A stretch of 64,000 nucleotides of DNA from the NCBI RefSeq assembly GCF_024362695.1, contig NC_065413.1:14977511-15041510 (forward strand), written 5' to 3'. Shown piece after piece: positions 54,216 through 64,000 of the stretch. The notes under the pieces are model-generated. The model was not told the origin of the DNA. It ran no database searches and saw only the letters and a list, made by a program, of their open reading frames with translations. The position numbers were made by a program, and so were the translations under genes. How positions within the stretch are numbered: the first letter of the stretch is position 1; each line of letters starts with the position of its first letter. This DNA comes from Pectinophora gossypiella. Taxonomy: Eukaryota; Arthropoda; Insecta; Lepidoptera; Gelechiidae.

Positions 54216-54723
54216 CGGGACAGTGCAACATCTTGTATAAAATAATAAATACCATAAATTAAAAAAAAAACAAATAAAAGTAAAATAAATACTTAAATAA
54301 AAATAAAATAGAAATATTATATAAATATAAATACATACATACTTATACCCATTTATATCAGACGTATATATTATAATTAAATATGACATTACATGTAGAT
54401 ATGACAAAAGTTTCCTATAACTAATAATGGATAAAATACGTTATATTATTAGTCACGTCATGATGTGATTTTCTTCAACAAAACTTCGATTTCATGGTAA
54501 AAGCGAAGTTTTGCTATTCAGTAAGTCTATTGCGAAGGCAATTCCCACTAGCTCAACTGGTAAGACTACTTGGTAAAACGTGGTCAGTCGTCCGCGCAGC
54601 GTCCTTGCGCAAGGTCGTGTCACTTGCAGTTCGCTCAGTATATGAAAACCGGTCGCCTACTTCTCGCGGCTTCTCGATTTTTCGATCCATTAACAAAGTT
54701 ATTGTATATTGTGCTTTATAACA

Positions 54724-55914
54724 ATGACGACTCAATGCGAATTGATAATAAATGAACTTCTCTGCTTTATCCAGTGTAAAGCAGCGATTTTGGATGAACA
54801 AGCTATAGTGCAATTGTGTGATTGTTTTTCGGAAAAAGACGTCGAACAAGCCAGAGAAGTCCTCGTCGGGCTGTCCCTGCTACGCAACACGAGAAAGGGA
54901 GACGGGAAGAAGAAACGAAGCTTGCAGGATATCGTAACGGCAATTAAGGAAACGGCGACAAATCAGTCACCACCAGTCTTCGTCGCAAAAGATCTTCACC
55001 GCCTGCCCCCCGTAACGTTCGACTACATTGACGTCTCAACATTACTAAAGGAAATTCTACGTTTAAAACAGGACGTGCATAATATACAGTGCGATTATCT
55101 AAGAACAAAAGATTTAATATCTATTACTGATCAAGTACAAATCCTGCAAAACACAAGGACGAAGCAAGAAAGCGATCAAAACCTGACGAAAATACCATGT
55201 GAGAAAAAGACGGAGAAAATAATTACGAATAAGACAAGAAAATTAGACACACGACACGCAAAAATTAAGAAAAATCCATCAAAAATACTGAAGGTGGGAG
55301 AAGAAAAAGGCACTAACGGTCAAGTGACGTCAGCGACTTCGAACACAGCGCGCGAGCCGCATCCTAGCAGCGGGGTGCGCAGTGGCTGCGCGAGCGCCGA
55401 ACCACAGTCGCGTGCAATAAGTAGCCCAATCACAAAATCGAGTCTTTTGACTCTGAACGACACTATTACCGACAATAATAATACGACAGACGACAGTTTT
55501 ACAACAGTCGTGCACAAGAAGCCTCGCTACAGAGCGATTAAGAGAAATAAAAACAACGTCGGAACTGCTCAACTACATAGTAGCAAAATACAAGTAGCGC
55601 CAAGACTTACATATATTTATGTATCAAGGTTTCACCCGGAAACAACCACATACGACATAAAAGATTTTTTACAAGAAAACGACAAAACTGTCGTAAATAT
55701 TGAAAAACTTACGCAGTACAATAGTACCGATTTTTCTTCTTTTAAAATTACGACTTATCAGGCACAGGAAGGCACATTACTTAACGAACAATTCTGGCCA
55801 AGTGGAATAGTTTATAGGAGATACAAACTAAAGCGAGGCCCGCGATCACCGCAGGCGCCTCAGGCTTACGCTGGTGCGGCATCTGTCAGCGGCGGCGGCA
55901 CCGTCCGCGTTTAA
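54724..55914 (+). CDS. Retrotransposon ORF1 protein
   Basis: 396 residues from ATG 54724; a reading that starts 15 nt earlier would use TTG. The N-terminal ~60 residues ('IINELLCFIQCKAAILDEQA') are helical. They are followed by a Lys/Arg-rich central part with a likely coiled coil near 100-160, a low-complexity linker, and a C-terminal domain (about 293-375) beginning 'YIYVSRFHPETTTYDIKDFL' that resembles an RRM-like fold. ORF1 proteins of this group bind element RNA and assemble the RNP. No zinc knuckle seen. The stop is followed after one codon by ORF2 in the same frame. Confidence 0.8.
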   Translation: MTTQCELIINELLCFIQCKAAILDEQAIVQLCDCFSEKDVEQAREVLVGLSLLRNTRKGDGKKKRSLQDIVTAIKETATNQSPPVFVAKDLHRLPPVTFDYIDVSTLLKEILRLKQDVHNIQCDYLRTKDLISITDQVQILQNTRTKQESDQNLTKIPCEKKTEKIITNKTRKLDTRHAKIKKNPSKILKVGEEKGTNGQVTSATSNTAREPHPSSGVRSGCASAEPQSRAISSPITKSSLLTLNDTITDNNNTTDDSFTTVVHKKPRYRAIKRNKNNVGTAQLHSSKIQVAPRLTYIYVSRFHPETTTYDIKDFLQENDKTVVNIEKLTQYNSTDFSSFKITTYQAQEGTLLNEQFWPSGIVYRRYKLKRGPRSPQAPQAYAGAASVSGGGTVRV

Positions 55915-55917
55915 ACA

Positions 55918-58776
55918 ATGAAGACGAGTCTCGTTAGTTTTAACTGCAAGGGAATAAAACGTACGCAGCAGCATGTGCGTGATTTATGCATGAAGTACGA
56001 TCTTATTGCGCTTCAGGAACACTGGCTAATACCCGATGAAATAGACTTCTTGAAGACTATACACCCGGACTTTGACTATCATGGAATATCTGCTGTGGAT
56101 ACATCAACAGTATTAATAGGAAGGCCGTATGGAGGGGTAGCTCTGTTATGGAAGAGGTCACTGTTTACATGCGTCACCCCAATCGATACCGGTTCGACGA
56201 GAGTTATGGCTGTGCGTGTGAGCATAACTTCAGCGACGTCGGTTACAGAACAAAGGAGTTTCATTGTCATGTCGGTGTACATGCCAACGCAACACCCAAA
56301 TAACTTAACCTTGTTTACTGAGTGTTTAGCAGTGATAAGTGCAGTGATAGAAAATAACGACGATGAAAACGTAATCTGTCTTGGTGATTTCAATGCGGAT
56401 TTTGTGCGATCTAATCCTAATAACATCTTTGGTCCCGAACTAAGAAAGTACAGTGAGGAGCAGAATTGGGTATGTGTGGACACTTTATTATTAAATTCGG
56501 ACACGTATACTTTCCAAAGTGATGCACACCGCACGCTCACGCGTAGCTGGATAGATCATTGTATAGTTACGGACTCTGCGTTTAGTATGTTTACGAATGC
56601 GCGAGTGTTAACGGATGTTTATGCTTCTGATCATTTTCCTGTCATATTTGATTGTAATATTGACATGATGATTCCTAAATTGGTTTCTGCATGCCCCCCG
56701 CGTGTTAGCAGGGTGATATGGGGAAACAGGAGCGTTAAACAAACGCGTCGTTACTCTGAGCTTTGTGATGAGTACATTAAAGCAATTGAGTGGCCAGTAT
56801 CTATATCACCATGTTCCAGCAAAGTGGCATGTTGTAAGACCGAATGTAAACAAGCAATAGAAAAGGTATATATACAAATAACAGATTGCATGCAACGCGC
56901 GGCCGTTAACTCCTATGTAGGTAAAACTAAGAAATGTAATAGACAGCAGGTTACAGGTTGGAATTATCACGTAGCCTCTTATCACTCTAGAGCTAGATTA
57001 GCATATCAAACCTGGATATTTGCTGGTAGTCCGAAGGAAGGCATTTTATATGAAGAAATGTATAATACTCGCAAAGACTTTAAAAACAAGCTTAAGTGGT
57101 GTCAAAGAAATGAAAATAAGATACAATTAGACATTATTGCTTTATATAGGGCAAAGAATGACTTCTGTAATTTTTGGAAAGAAACTAATAAACTTAAGTA
57201 CAGAGCTAGTACTCCTATATCAGTTAACGGCAGTTGTAATCAATCTGAAATCTCAAATATGTTTATGAATAAATTTAAAAGTGTCAGCGGGTCTGTTCCG
57301 TCGAACGCGGGCGCGCCGCCACCGCAACCGCGCTCCGACGCGGCGCCTGGGCCGCCGCCGTGGCGCGGGGAGACACCGCCGTATGCGCACGACTGCTCCT
57401 ATAATATTCGTATTACTGTTGAGGAGTTTTGTAAACAAGTCACAGACATGAAGCGCGGCAAATCCCCCGGCCACGACGGCCTCAGCGTTGAACATGTTCT
57501 CTATGGAGGACTGTCGGTGTGTGAAACACTGTGTACCTTGTTTAATGCATGCGTTGAACATAGCTACTTACCTAGTGAACTTATAAAAACAATTGTAGTA
57601 CCAATTATAAAGAACAGGACTGGGGATGTATCTAGCCTTGCCAATTACCGCCCTATATCACTTGCAACAATTGTTTCAAAAGTATTTGAACGTATTATTA
57701 ACACTTATCTAAATGAAGAGAACATTCCATTGCATGACGCTCAGTTTGGCTTCAGGAAAGGGCTGTCAACTGACCTCGCTATATTTTCCCTAAAAAATAC
57801 TGTAAAATATTATGTCACGAGAAATACTTCGGTATACTCATGTTTTCTAGACCTTAGTCGCGCCTTTGATACGATAGATTACAATACCCTCTGGAGTAAA
57901 CTAAGAAATACTAAGGTGCCCTCTAAAATAACTAACCTACTACAGTACTGGTACATGAAACAAGAAAACCAGGTGAGGTGGGGGGAGGCACTCTCTGATG
58001 TGTACAAATTGGAATGCGGCGTGCGGCAGGGCGGGCTGACCTCGCCGGTCCTGTTTAATCTGTACATGAACGAGCTGCTGGAGAGGCTCAGCAGCACCAG
58101 GGTCGGCTGCCACGTGGGCGGCGCTTGCGTTAACAACCTCAGCTACGCAGACGACATGGTGCTGCTGAGCCCCTCCGCAGCCGGGCTCGCTCACCTGATA
58201 CAGATCTGTGAAAGGTATGCAAGCGCTCACGGCTTAACGTATAACGTAAAAAAGACAGAAGTCATGATTTTCAAATATGGAAAGGGTCCTAAATCACTTC
58301 CTGTTATTACATTATGTGGGGAGACCTTGAAGTATGTATCCACTTTTAAATACTTGGGCCATATATTAAATGAGAACCTCAAAGATGATGATGATTTGGA
58401 TAGGCAGCGGCGTGCACTTGCGATGCGTGCAAACATGCTGGCGAGGCGATTTACACACTGCTCCCATCAAGTAAAAGTTACTCTCTTCAAAGCCTACTGT
58501 CAGGCGTTGTACACTAGCCATCTATGGTATAAATATACAAAATGTGTGTTTAATACATTACGTGTCCAATATAATAACGCTCTTAGAGCTATACTCGGGC
58601 TACCATGGCGGTGTAGCGCGTCTGGCATGTTTGCAGTGAACGGGGTGAGCGACCTTATCATGCTATTAAGCAGGTTGAAAACATCTTTTCATGAGAGACT
58701 ATGTTCCACAAAAAATTTTATTATAGACGCAATCTACAAGTCTGTGTATATAACTACATATTTAAAGAATGCCTGA
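55918..58776 (+). CDS. Retrotransposon ORF2: endonuclease and reverse transcriptase
   Basis: 952 residues, intact. N-terminal AP-endonuclease-like domain: 'SFNCKGI' start, 'ALQEHW' with the catalytic Glu, 'LGDFNADF' at about 155-162, and 'ASDHFPVIFD' with the final His. Next comes a Pro/Gly-rich GC-rich linker at about 460-495. Reverse transcriptase: 'GKSPGHDGL', 'NYRPISLATIVSKVFERII', 'AQFGFRKG', 'CFLDLSRAFDT' (Asp 645), 'GVRQGGLTSP', 'SYADDMVLL' (YADD 743-746). The C-terminal part is short, with no RNase H. The protein would nick target DNA and copy its own RNA there (target-primed reverse transcription). All visible catalytic residues are present, so recent activity is plausible. Confidence 0.9.
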   Translation: MKTSLVSFNCKGIKRTQQHVRDLCMKYDLIALQEHWLIPDEIDFLKTIHPDFDYHGISAVDTSTVLIGRPYGGVALLWKRSLFTCVTPIDTGSTRVMAVRVSITSATSVTEQRSFIVMSVYMPTQHPNNLTLFTECLAVISAVIENNDDENVICLGDFNADFVRSNPNNIFGPELRKYSEEQNWVCVDTLLLNSDTYTFQSDAHRTLTRSWIDHCIVTDSAFSMFTNARVLTDVYASDHFPVIFDCNIDMMIPKLVSACPPRVSRVIWGNRSVKQTRRYSELCDEYIKAIEWPVSISPCSSKVACCKTECKQAIEKVYIQITDCMQRAAVNSYVGKTKKCNRQQVTGWNYHVASYHSRARLAYQTWIFAGSPKEGILYEEMYNTRKDFKNKLKWCQRNENKIQLDIIALYRAKNDFCNFWKETNKLKYRASTPISVNGSCNQSEISNMFMNKFKSVSGSVPSNAGAPPPQPRSDAAPGPPPWRGETPPYAHDCSYNIRITVEEFCKQVTDMKRGKSPGHDGLSVEHVLYGGLSVCETLCTLFNACVEHSYLPSELIKTIVVPIIKNRTGDVSSLANYRPISLATIVSKVFERIINTYLNEENIPLHDAQFGFRKGLSTDLAIFSLKNTVKYYVTRNTSVYSCFLDLSRAFDTIDYNTLWSKLRNTKVPSKITNLLQYWYMKQENQVRWGEALSDVYKLECGVRQGGLTSPVLFNLYMNELLERLSSTRVGCHVGGACVNNLSYADDMVLLSPSAAGLAHLIQICERYASAHGLTYNVKKTEVMIFKYGKGPKSLPVITLCGETLKYVSTFKYLGHILNENLKDDDDLDRQRRALAMRANMLARRFTHCSHQVKVTLFKAYCQALYTSHLWYKYTKCVFNTLRVQYNNALRAILGLPWRCSASGMFAVNGVSDLIMLLSRLKTSFHERLCSTKNFIIDAIYKSVYITTYLKNA

Positions 58777-58998
58777 TTGTGCCGGATATTGACATGTACT
58801 TATTGCTTATTTATTATTATTATGTATAATTATTACAATTTCAATTAATAATAATTTCAATTTAATTTAATTAATTAATTATTTAAGTGGACAAATTATG
58901 TAATAATAATGATATTATGGGTGGGTGTATTAATTGTGTTGTATAATTAATATTATTGCCTGAAATAAACAATTTTTATTTATTTATTTATTTATTTA
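58777..58998 (+). other. 3' UTR of the retrotransposon
   Basis: AT-rich, with AATAAA at 58965-58970 and a terminal (TTTA)n. Confidence 0.6.
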
Positions 58999-59215
58999 AA
59001 ACTACTGGGAATAGAATAATTTTATTCAACTAATTTCAATCCGGGTAAAAATTGCGACCTATTATTTGGATTTAAACTAACTTGGCTTATCTATTCGCTA
59101 TCCCGGGTCGGTGTGAAGCAAACATAAGAATATTCTTAAGTTAAACATATACACATAAACTCACGTCCGTAATACCTGCTGGGGTGGGCAGAGCCACAAG
59201 CAGTCAACTTGCAAC

Positions 59216-59330
59216 ACACAAACACACGCACGCACGCACGCACTCACGCACGCATGCACGCACGCACGCACGCACGCACTCACGCACGCACGCACGCACG
59301 CACGCACCCACACACACACTCACGATTGCT
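59216..59330. repeat. (CACG)n microsatellite
   Basis: CACG units with CACT and CATG variants. Preceded by the dispersed repeat of 3552 (59155-59205). Confidence 0.92.
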
Positions 59331-59694
59331 TGTTCGCTTTTTTTTCTTACTACGTTAAAACCCACGATAACTATATTTGTCATCAAAATTATTGTAATAT
59401 GGCTTTATACACATAAGAATATCAAATAAACAGGTGAAACAGTAATATGTAAATGGAGTTTCCAGAGGCAGAATTAATCATCTAATAAAGATATCACTCG
59501 TAAAGATTTCTCCGCATTTAAAGTCACGTGTGTACGTATGTGCCTACTTATCAGTGATGTGCAGTAAAAATGAGCAAAAGTTGTGCAAAAAGGCCTTTAT
59601 TACCTAGCCTTTATTAGACAGATAGGATCTGAAATTCTTTATTTTATTTATTTATTTTATTTTATTTATTAGGGAAATAAACAGCGCTAACATT
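59331..59694. other. Intergenic, AT-rich
   Basis: No gene seen. (TTTA)n/(TTTTA)n at 59637-59672. Confidence 0.45.
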
Positions 59695-59795
59695 ACAATT
59701 AGTTTTAGGCTGATGAGACGTTCGTTATGTAAATTTGACGATTGAAAGTGTAACTATGTTACCTGCTGAATAAAGATATTTTTGATTTGAATTAA
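59695..59795 (+). repeat. LINE tail, family L2 (fragment)
   Basis: Last 100 bp of the 3' UTR, 'GGCTGATGAGACGTTCGTTA' to 'GAATAAAGATATTTTTGATT'. Confidence 0.7.
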
Positions 59796-59799
59796 AAAA

Positions 59800-59985
59800 A
59801 ATAAGATGATCTGTGCTTCGGAAGGCACGTTAATCCGTTGGTCCCGGTTACTACTTACTGATGTAAGTACGTAGTCGTTACATGAGTCATATCAGGGGCC
59901 TTTGGCGGCTCAATAATAACCCTGACACCAGGGTTGATGAGGTTGGTAATTCACCTCAAAACCCACACGATGGAAGAAGAAGATT
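59800..59985 (+). repeat. SINE-A 3' part
   Basis: 'AAATAAGATGATCTGTGCTT' to 'CACGATGGAAGAAGAAG'. Abuts the L2 tail with no spacer. Confidence 0.78.
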
Positions 59986-60187
59986 TGAATTGAATTTGAA
60001 TTACACATCACATCTAAACATTAGCATAAGCCAACATAGTTTCTACCACATAATAGTACAAATGTCATGAGTATACAACATAAACGCAACTTAATAAAAT
60101 AAAGTATAAAGGGGAAGGGGGGAGGGGAAAGGGGGGGTCGGGGTTTCGGTCTATGTATCGTCATTAAACCGACACTCGCATGGACAG

Positions 60188-60372
60188 TCATGTCATGAGC
60201 AATAATATCATATACCCACTTTAGAACCCTGTCGCACTATATCATATGTGACATTTAATGAGACTTACGGTTTAATTTGTCAAAAAAGTTTTTTTTTTTT
60301 TTTAGTTTTTTTTTTTTTTAAGTTAATGTGACATGGTTTCAAAGTGTATACATATTAGTACTCGTGACCGGA
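60188..60372. mobile_element. M7 MITE copy with T-run expansion
   Basis: 'CAGTCATGTCATGAGCAATA' to 'ATATTAGTACTCGTGACCG'. The middle is widened by two T tracts near 60290-60320. Confidence 0.65.
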
Positions 60373-60382
60373 TGATATTGTA

Positions 60383-60450
60383 TATCAATGGTTAACACGC
60401 TCGTCCCGGCTTAACAAGAGCTCCGGGTTCAAGTCCCGGCCGAATCAGAT
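60383..60450 (+). repeat. tRNA-like fragment
   Basis: 'AATGGTTAACACGCTCGTCC' and the B-box-like 'CCGGGTTCAAGTCCCGGCCG', with a plausible T stem. It lacks a clean acceptor pairing, so a tRNA pseudogene or SINE head is more likely than a gene. Confidence 0.35.
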
Positions 60451-61016
60451 TTTTTACTTTAATTTTCTCTTTGTGAGTTTCCCTAAACAGGAGTGAGTGC
60501 TCTAAAAAACAAAAAGAACAATTTGAAAAAGAACCAGCTAGTGTCTTTACTATTAAAAAGTTTATACAACAAAAAAAAATCAAATCATTTATCGTTTTGT
60601 CTTTGGGAACATTCTCGGGAGCCCTAAAGTGTTTGTTTTCGCGAGCCAATGGGCCGTATTTTACAGTAACATACGTAAACACAAAAACACCAAAGTCATG
60701 CGTACACGCAACTTTTCAAATTGTGTGTTTATCGCATAACATTCGCAATGTGACAATATACCTACGAAAACTCAATACTAAAAAAAACATGATAGGATAC
60801 AATTTCATTTTTAATAAACTGAAAAGGAAAGGGATGGAAAATCGTCGTCGAAAATGTACACTTACATTTAACTAATATAAGTCAAATAATCAAAAGCATT
60901 TTTTTTTATTCTGAAAATTATTAAAAACATTTAAGATCAAATTATATTTAGTCTTTGAGTAGGTAGGGTCACTGTAAACCCTAAAGCCAAATGCTTTTAA
61001 TTATTTTTATTCTCAT
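60451..61016. other. Intergenic, no gene recognised
   Basis: AT-rich; short open frames only. Confidence 0.4.
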
Positions 61017-61309
61017 CATCACTATCATCATCAGCCCATTAACGTCCCCACTGCTGGGGCACGGGCCTTCCCTATGGATGGATAGGGAGATCGGGCCTTA
61101 AACCATCACGCGGGCCCAGTGCGGATTGATGGTTATTAACGACTGCTAATGCAGCCGGGACCAACGGCTTAACGTGCCTTCCGAAGCACGGAGGAGCTCG
61201 AGATGAAAACTTTTTTTTGTGGTCACCCATCCTATGACCGGCCTTTGCGAAAGTTGCTTAACTTCAACAATCGCAGACCGAGCGCGTTTACCGCTGCGCC
61301 ACCGTACTC
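61017..61309 (-). repeat. SINE-B copy (full)
   Basis: Antisense. The tail (CATCATCA) comes first and the tRNA-like head 'TTTACCGCTGCGCCACC' last. Confidence 0.86.
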
Positions 61310-62340
61310 CTCATTTTTATTTTTATTGTAATTTAATTAAATTTCAAGAAAAAAATCTATGCTTACGACATCTACTAAAGCTCCAGATTTCGTAATAAAT
61401 CTTGGGTTTTAGCAAGTATTACCTAATACTTGCGTAATATTAAAAAATGTCCGCGATTCAAGAGGTGAAAAGATAATTGTATCCATAACATAAATTATGC
61501 CTAGTATCTACTCGTATGAAACAAACACATTGACCGACTAGAGATGTGACTGACCATCTTACTGACTCGTTACTGAGGACACGACTCACACTGATATAAC
61601 GACTGTAAATGACTGAAAATAATCAGTCTTAATTTGGCAACCGATTATGCCGCACGCAACATCAGTGCACGCAAATTATTCTTACACCATGTTATAAGAA
61701 AAAAATATTATAGATAAAAAAATATTAAAAGAAAACAAATTATAATATATTTTTAAGTGAAAAAAAAATATTGATTAATTTCTAAAGTGATTTTTTAATT
61801 ATAAGTGAAGTTAAAGAAAAATAAATCAAAAAGGTAGGTTTGTATGATTTATTATAGCAATAAATGACAATAATGGACGAAGCGAAAGTGTTGTATATGT
61901 CCCGTATGTAGTGGAATTCCCACTGTTTCTGTCTACCCTAATAGGAAGTACGCGTTATCATGTATGTAAAATATAAGCAATTTCAAAATAACACACCAGT
62001 TTTACTAATAGAGAAATATTTTACACGTGTTAAATTACTTACAACATACAAAAAAAAATAAAAATAAAAAAAATCACTAAAAAAAATAAACAAAAAGAAA
62101 AATACAAAAAAGTAAATGAAAAAAGATAAAATAGGGAGAGAGAGAGAGAGTAGTAAATTACTTATAAGTTTTATTTAGGTATGTTTGCTCGTAAGTATAT
62201 AAAAAAACTATATATTATATTATAATATAAAGATTACACCAAGACGTTATATTTTTTACGTTGTCATGCGTGTAAATATTTACGCACTAAATAATTAATC
62301 TGTTGTATAATATACGAAAGGCTCCGAATATTTTATTTTT
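61310..62340. other. Intergenic, AT-rich, nothing recognised
   Basis: Holds a (GAGA)n run at 62135-62148 and homopolymer-rich stretches. No coding support. Confidence 0.45.
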
Positions 62341-62425
62341 TTGTGACGTGACTTATTGTAGATTTGCCGCAGATGGCTTTAACTACTTGGCCGGACAAAT
62401 GGGGAGCGCTGAGGGCTCTCACCCT
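62341..62425 (-). repeat. SINE-E 3' fragment
   Basis: Antisense; 'TGACGTGACTTATTGTAGAT' to 'GAGGGCTCTCACCC'. Confidence 0.7.
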
Positions 62426-62751
62426 CCGAATATCATGTGTGCGTACGTGATGCGTACTCTTATCTTAATTATTTACTAAATAAAAAAATCTTAGTAACTA
62501 ATAATAGTAATATTTTTCATTGAAAATTAAAAAGATTTTATCAACACCAAGATGAATTAAATATTTCTTGTAGCTTAATAATAACTACAACTTTACCCCA
62601 ACAACTTATTATTCTACGCATTAAATTATTATAAGTTACATTTAGGTAAATAAACCTCTTTGCTCGTTGACAAGATGACACCAACTTTATATTTTTTATA
62701 TTGTCACGCGTGTAAATATTTACGCTCTAAATAATTAATCTCTTACTCTCT

Positions 62752-62852
62752 TCCTACGAATAGATAATTATTATTAAAATAAAATATATATTATAAATAA
62801 TTAAATATATATTATTAATATATTATTTAAATAATTATTATTTATTCGTAGG
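62752..62852. repeat. AT-rich inverted repeat with CCTACGAATA ends
   Basis: About 100 bp, with arms 'CCTACGAATAGATAATTATT' and 'AATTATTATTTATTCGTAGG'. A further solo right end occurs at 62884-62904 ('AATTATTATTTATTCGTAG'). It shares its ends with the 26-bp palindrome at 35172. Confidence 0.6.
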
Positions 62853-63014
62853 CACACATAATATTCGGAGCGGAGGATTATAAATAATTATTATTTATTC
62901 GTAGATGTGTGCGTATTAACTTATGTTACTTTATTTACTAAAGAAAATATATTGACCCGCATATGGTGCTATAGCTGGAGATAATAAGTCGCTATATATT
63001 GGTGCTTTCGTTAT

Positions 63015-63075
63015 TTGTCCGGCCAAGTAGTGACTGACGTATGTGGCAAATCTACAACAAGACACGTCAAAAAAT
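63015..63075 (+). repeat. SINE-E 3' fragment
   Basis: 'TTGTCCGGCCAAGTAGTGAC' to 'GACACGTCAAAAAA'. Confidence 0.65.
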
Positions 63076-63162
63076 GCTGTGACAGCTTGTAACTGAACTA
63101 GCTGTTAATCATTCTATTATTCTTTGTAAGGTTACAAACAATAAAAAAAGAACATAACATTA

Positions 63163-63472
63163 ACAGCCTAAATACGTCCCACTGCTGCACACAGGCTTCC
63201 CCTCAATGAACCGGAGGTATGGAGCATACTCCAGCATGTTCCACTGTGGGTTAGAGGAGGTGTTTTTACAGCTAATAGCCCGAACCAACGGTTTAACGTG
63301 CCCTCCGAAGCACGGAATCGCCTTATGTTTTCAGACAATCATGTGATGCAAACCTGTAAAGTCCTTACCAAAAGACACTCTCACAAAGTGATTTCTACAA
63401 TGTCCCCATCAGGAATCGAACCCGGACCTCCAGATCGTGAGGCTAACGCTCTAACTACTAGAGCACGGAGGC
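63163..63472 (-). repeat. SINE-C copy (full)
   Basis: Antisense, tail module first. The tRNA-like head at the right edge reads 'CTAACTACTAGAGCACGGAG' on the plus strand. Confidence 0.82.
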
Positions 63473-63562
63473 TGGTGAAAATAAAAAAAACATAAAATAA
63501 AAATATATAGAAATTAGGAGGGCTAAAAAGGCCACATTGTAGCAATTCATCCAAAAAAAGCA

Positions 63563-63641
63563 ATATTGCAATTTGACATTCGCGCATGTGATAGTAAGTG
63601 CGCAATGCAAACAAATGTCAAATAGTAATATTGCCCCCCAG
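63563..63641. mobile_element. Short palindromic MITE-like segment
   Basis: Second copy of the element at 7630: starts 'AATATTGCAATTTGACATTC', ends 'AATAGTAATATT'. Confidence 0.4.
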
Positions 63642-64000
63642 ATCCCGCTTTTTACCAAGTGTCACCCGGTTTATCACGCCACACGCCAGATACGATTCGG
63701 AAACGTCTGTTAGCTTCTCGCGATACCGACCTAACTCAACAAAAAAACTTGTCACTATGTATGATAGAGATATCTGTACCTACGTACAATAAATAAAATA
63801 CTTATTCGATATGGCAACTTATGGTACTATTCATACATTTTATTATATGTCGTAATAAATACCTATCTAATAATGAAAGTAGGTATTAAAATATCTGACC
63901 TTGCAAAGGTCCTTTGTTGCACAAAAAGCGGGTTAAAAATAAATTTTAATCTGTGGGCTAATTAGACGCAAAAACAACATTTGTGTCCTTCCAAATTTAA
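63642..64000. other. Right edge, nothing recognised
   Basis: No exon, repeat family or RNA gene that I can support. Confidence 0.35.

Larger units (their letters stand above)
54479..58998 (+). mobile_element. Full-length-looking non-LTR retrotransposon (CR1-like group)
   Basis: Two long intact ORFs with an upstream leader (about 245 bp) and a 3' UTR ending in (TTTA)n. The domain order (ORF1; then endonuclease plus reverse transcriptase, no RNase H) and the simple-repeat tail without clear target-site duplication fit the CR1/L2/Rex1 group; the exact clade is not certain. The 5' border is a guess. An inverted pair CAAAACTTCG/CGAAGTTTTG lies at 54479-54515. This is the only autonomous-looking element in the window. 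Confidence 0.8.

Noticed and set aside
54709..54723. Earlier start for LINE ORF1
   Set aside because: The upstream codon is TTG; the first ATG in frame is 54724.
56079..56540. 153-residue minus-strand frame
   Set aside because: Antisense shadow of the LINE endonuclease domain.
60383..60450. Functional tRNA gene
   Set aside because: B box and T stem look fair, but the acceptor and D arms do not pair convincingly; kept only as a tRNA-like fragment.

Overview
The window is nuclear DNA from an insect, almost certainly a moth or butterfly. It carries spliced genes with GT-AG introns and no prokaryotic gene organisation. The dispersed repeats are of the kinds common in Lepidoptera: tRNA-headed SINEs, RTE-like LINE tails ending in (GAT)n, palindromic MITEs, and TG/TGCG microsatellites. 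I could not identify the species from sequence alone.

Host genes. Three paralogous major facilitator superfamily (MFS) transporter genes of the SV2/SVOP-like type form a cluster. Gene C (minus strand, 1038-2470) is cut by the left edge; only its first three coding exons are present. Gene A (plus strand, 10837-21831) has 11 coding exons giving a 516-residue protein. Gene B (plus strand, 31830-45329) has 11 coding exons giving a 526-residue protein. I assembled the exons by hand from splice signals and comparison among paralogs. Exons 2 and 3 are 162 and 163 bp in all three genes. In A and B, exons 4, 5, 7, 8, 9 and 10 also match exactly (122, 239, 109, 188, 99 and 128 bp). C and A are divergent and about 8.4 kb apart; A and B are in tandem.

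Mobile DNA. Introns and intergenic space are packed with repeats, named here by letter only for this window. SINE-A, C and D have tRNA-like heads. SINE-B has a tRNA-like start followed by a 5S-rRNA-like segment. SINE-E is a ~380 bp family with a poly(A) tail and clear target-site duplications. There are several MITE families, including a hAT-type MITE at 7285-7599 carrying 12 copies of TATCGATA. A deleted LTR retrotransposon (16820-17472) and a deleted Tc1-like element (50528-51177) are present, along with many 5'-truncated LINE tails.

Right-hand third. From 45.4 kb to the end I see no host gene. The main occupant is an apparently intact non-LTR retrotransposon at about 54479-58998, with an ORF1 protein and an endonuclease/reverse-transcriptase ORF2 joined in frame across a single stop codon.

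The most interesting structures are the DRE-loaded hAT MITE between the divergent genes, a 26-bp minisatellite in gene A that repeats an exon/intron junction with its splice donor ten times, the tRNA/5S chimeric SINE, LINE-like tails shared by two SINE families, and two tiny perfect palindromes sitting inside SINEs with target-site duplications.
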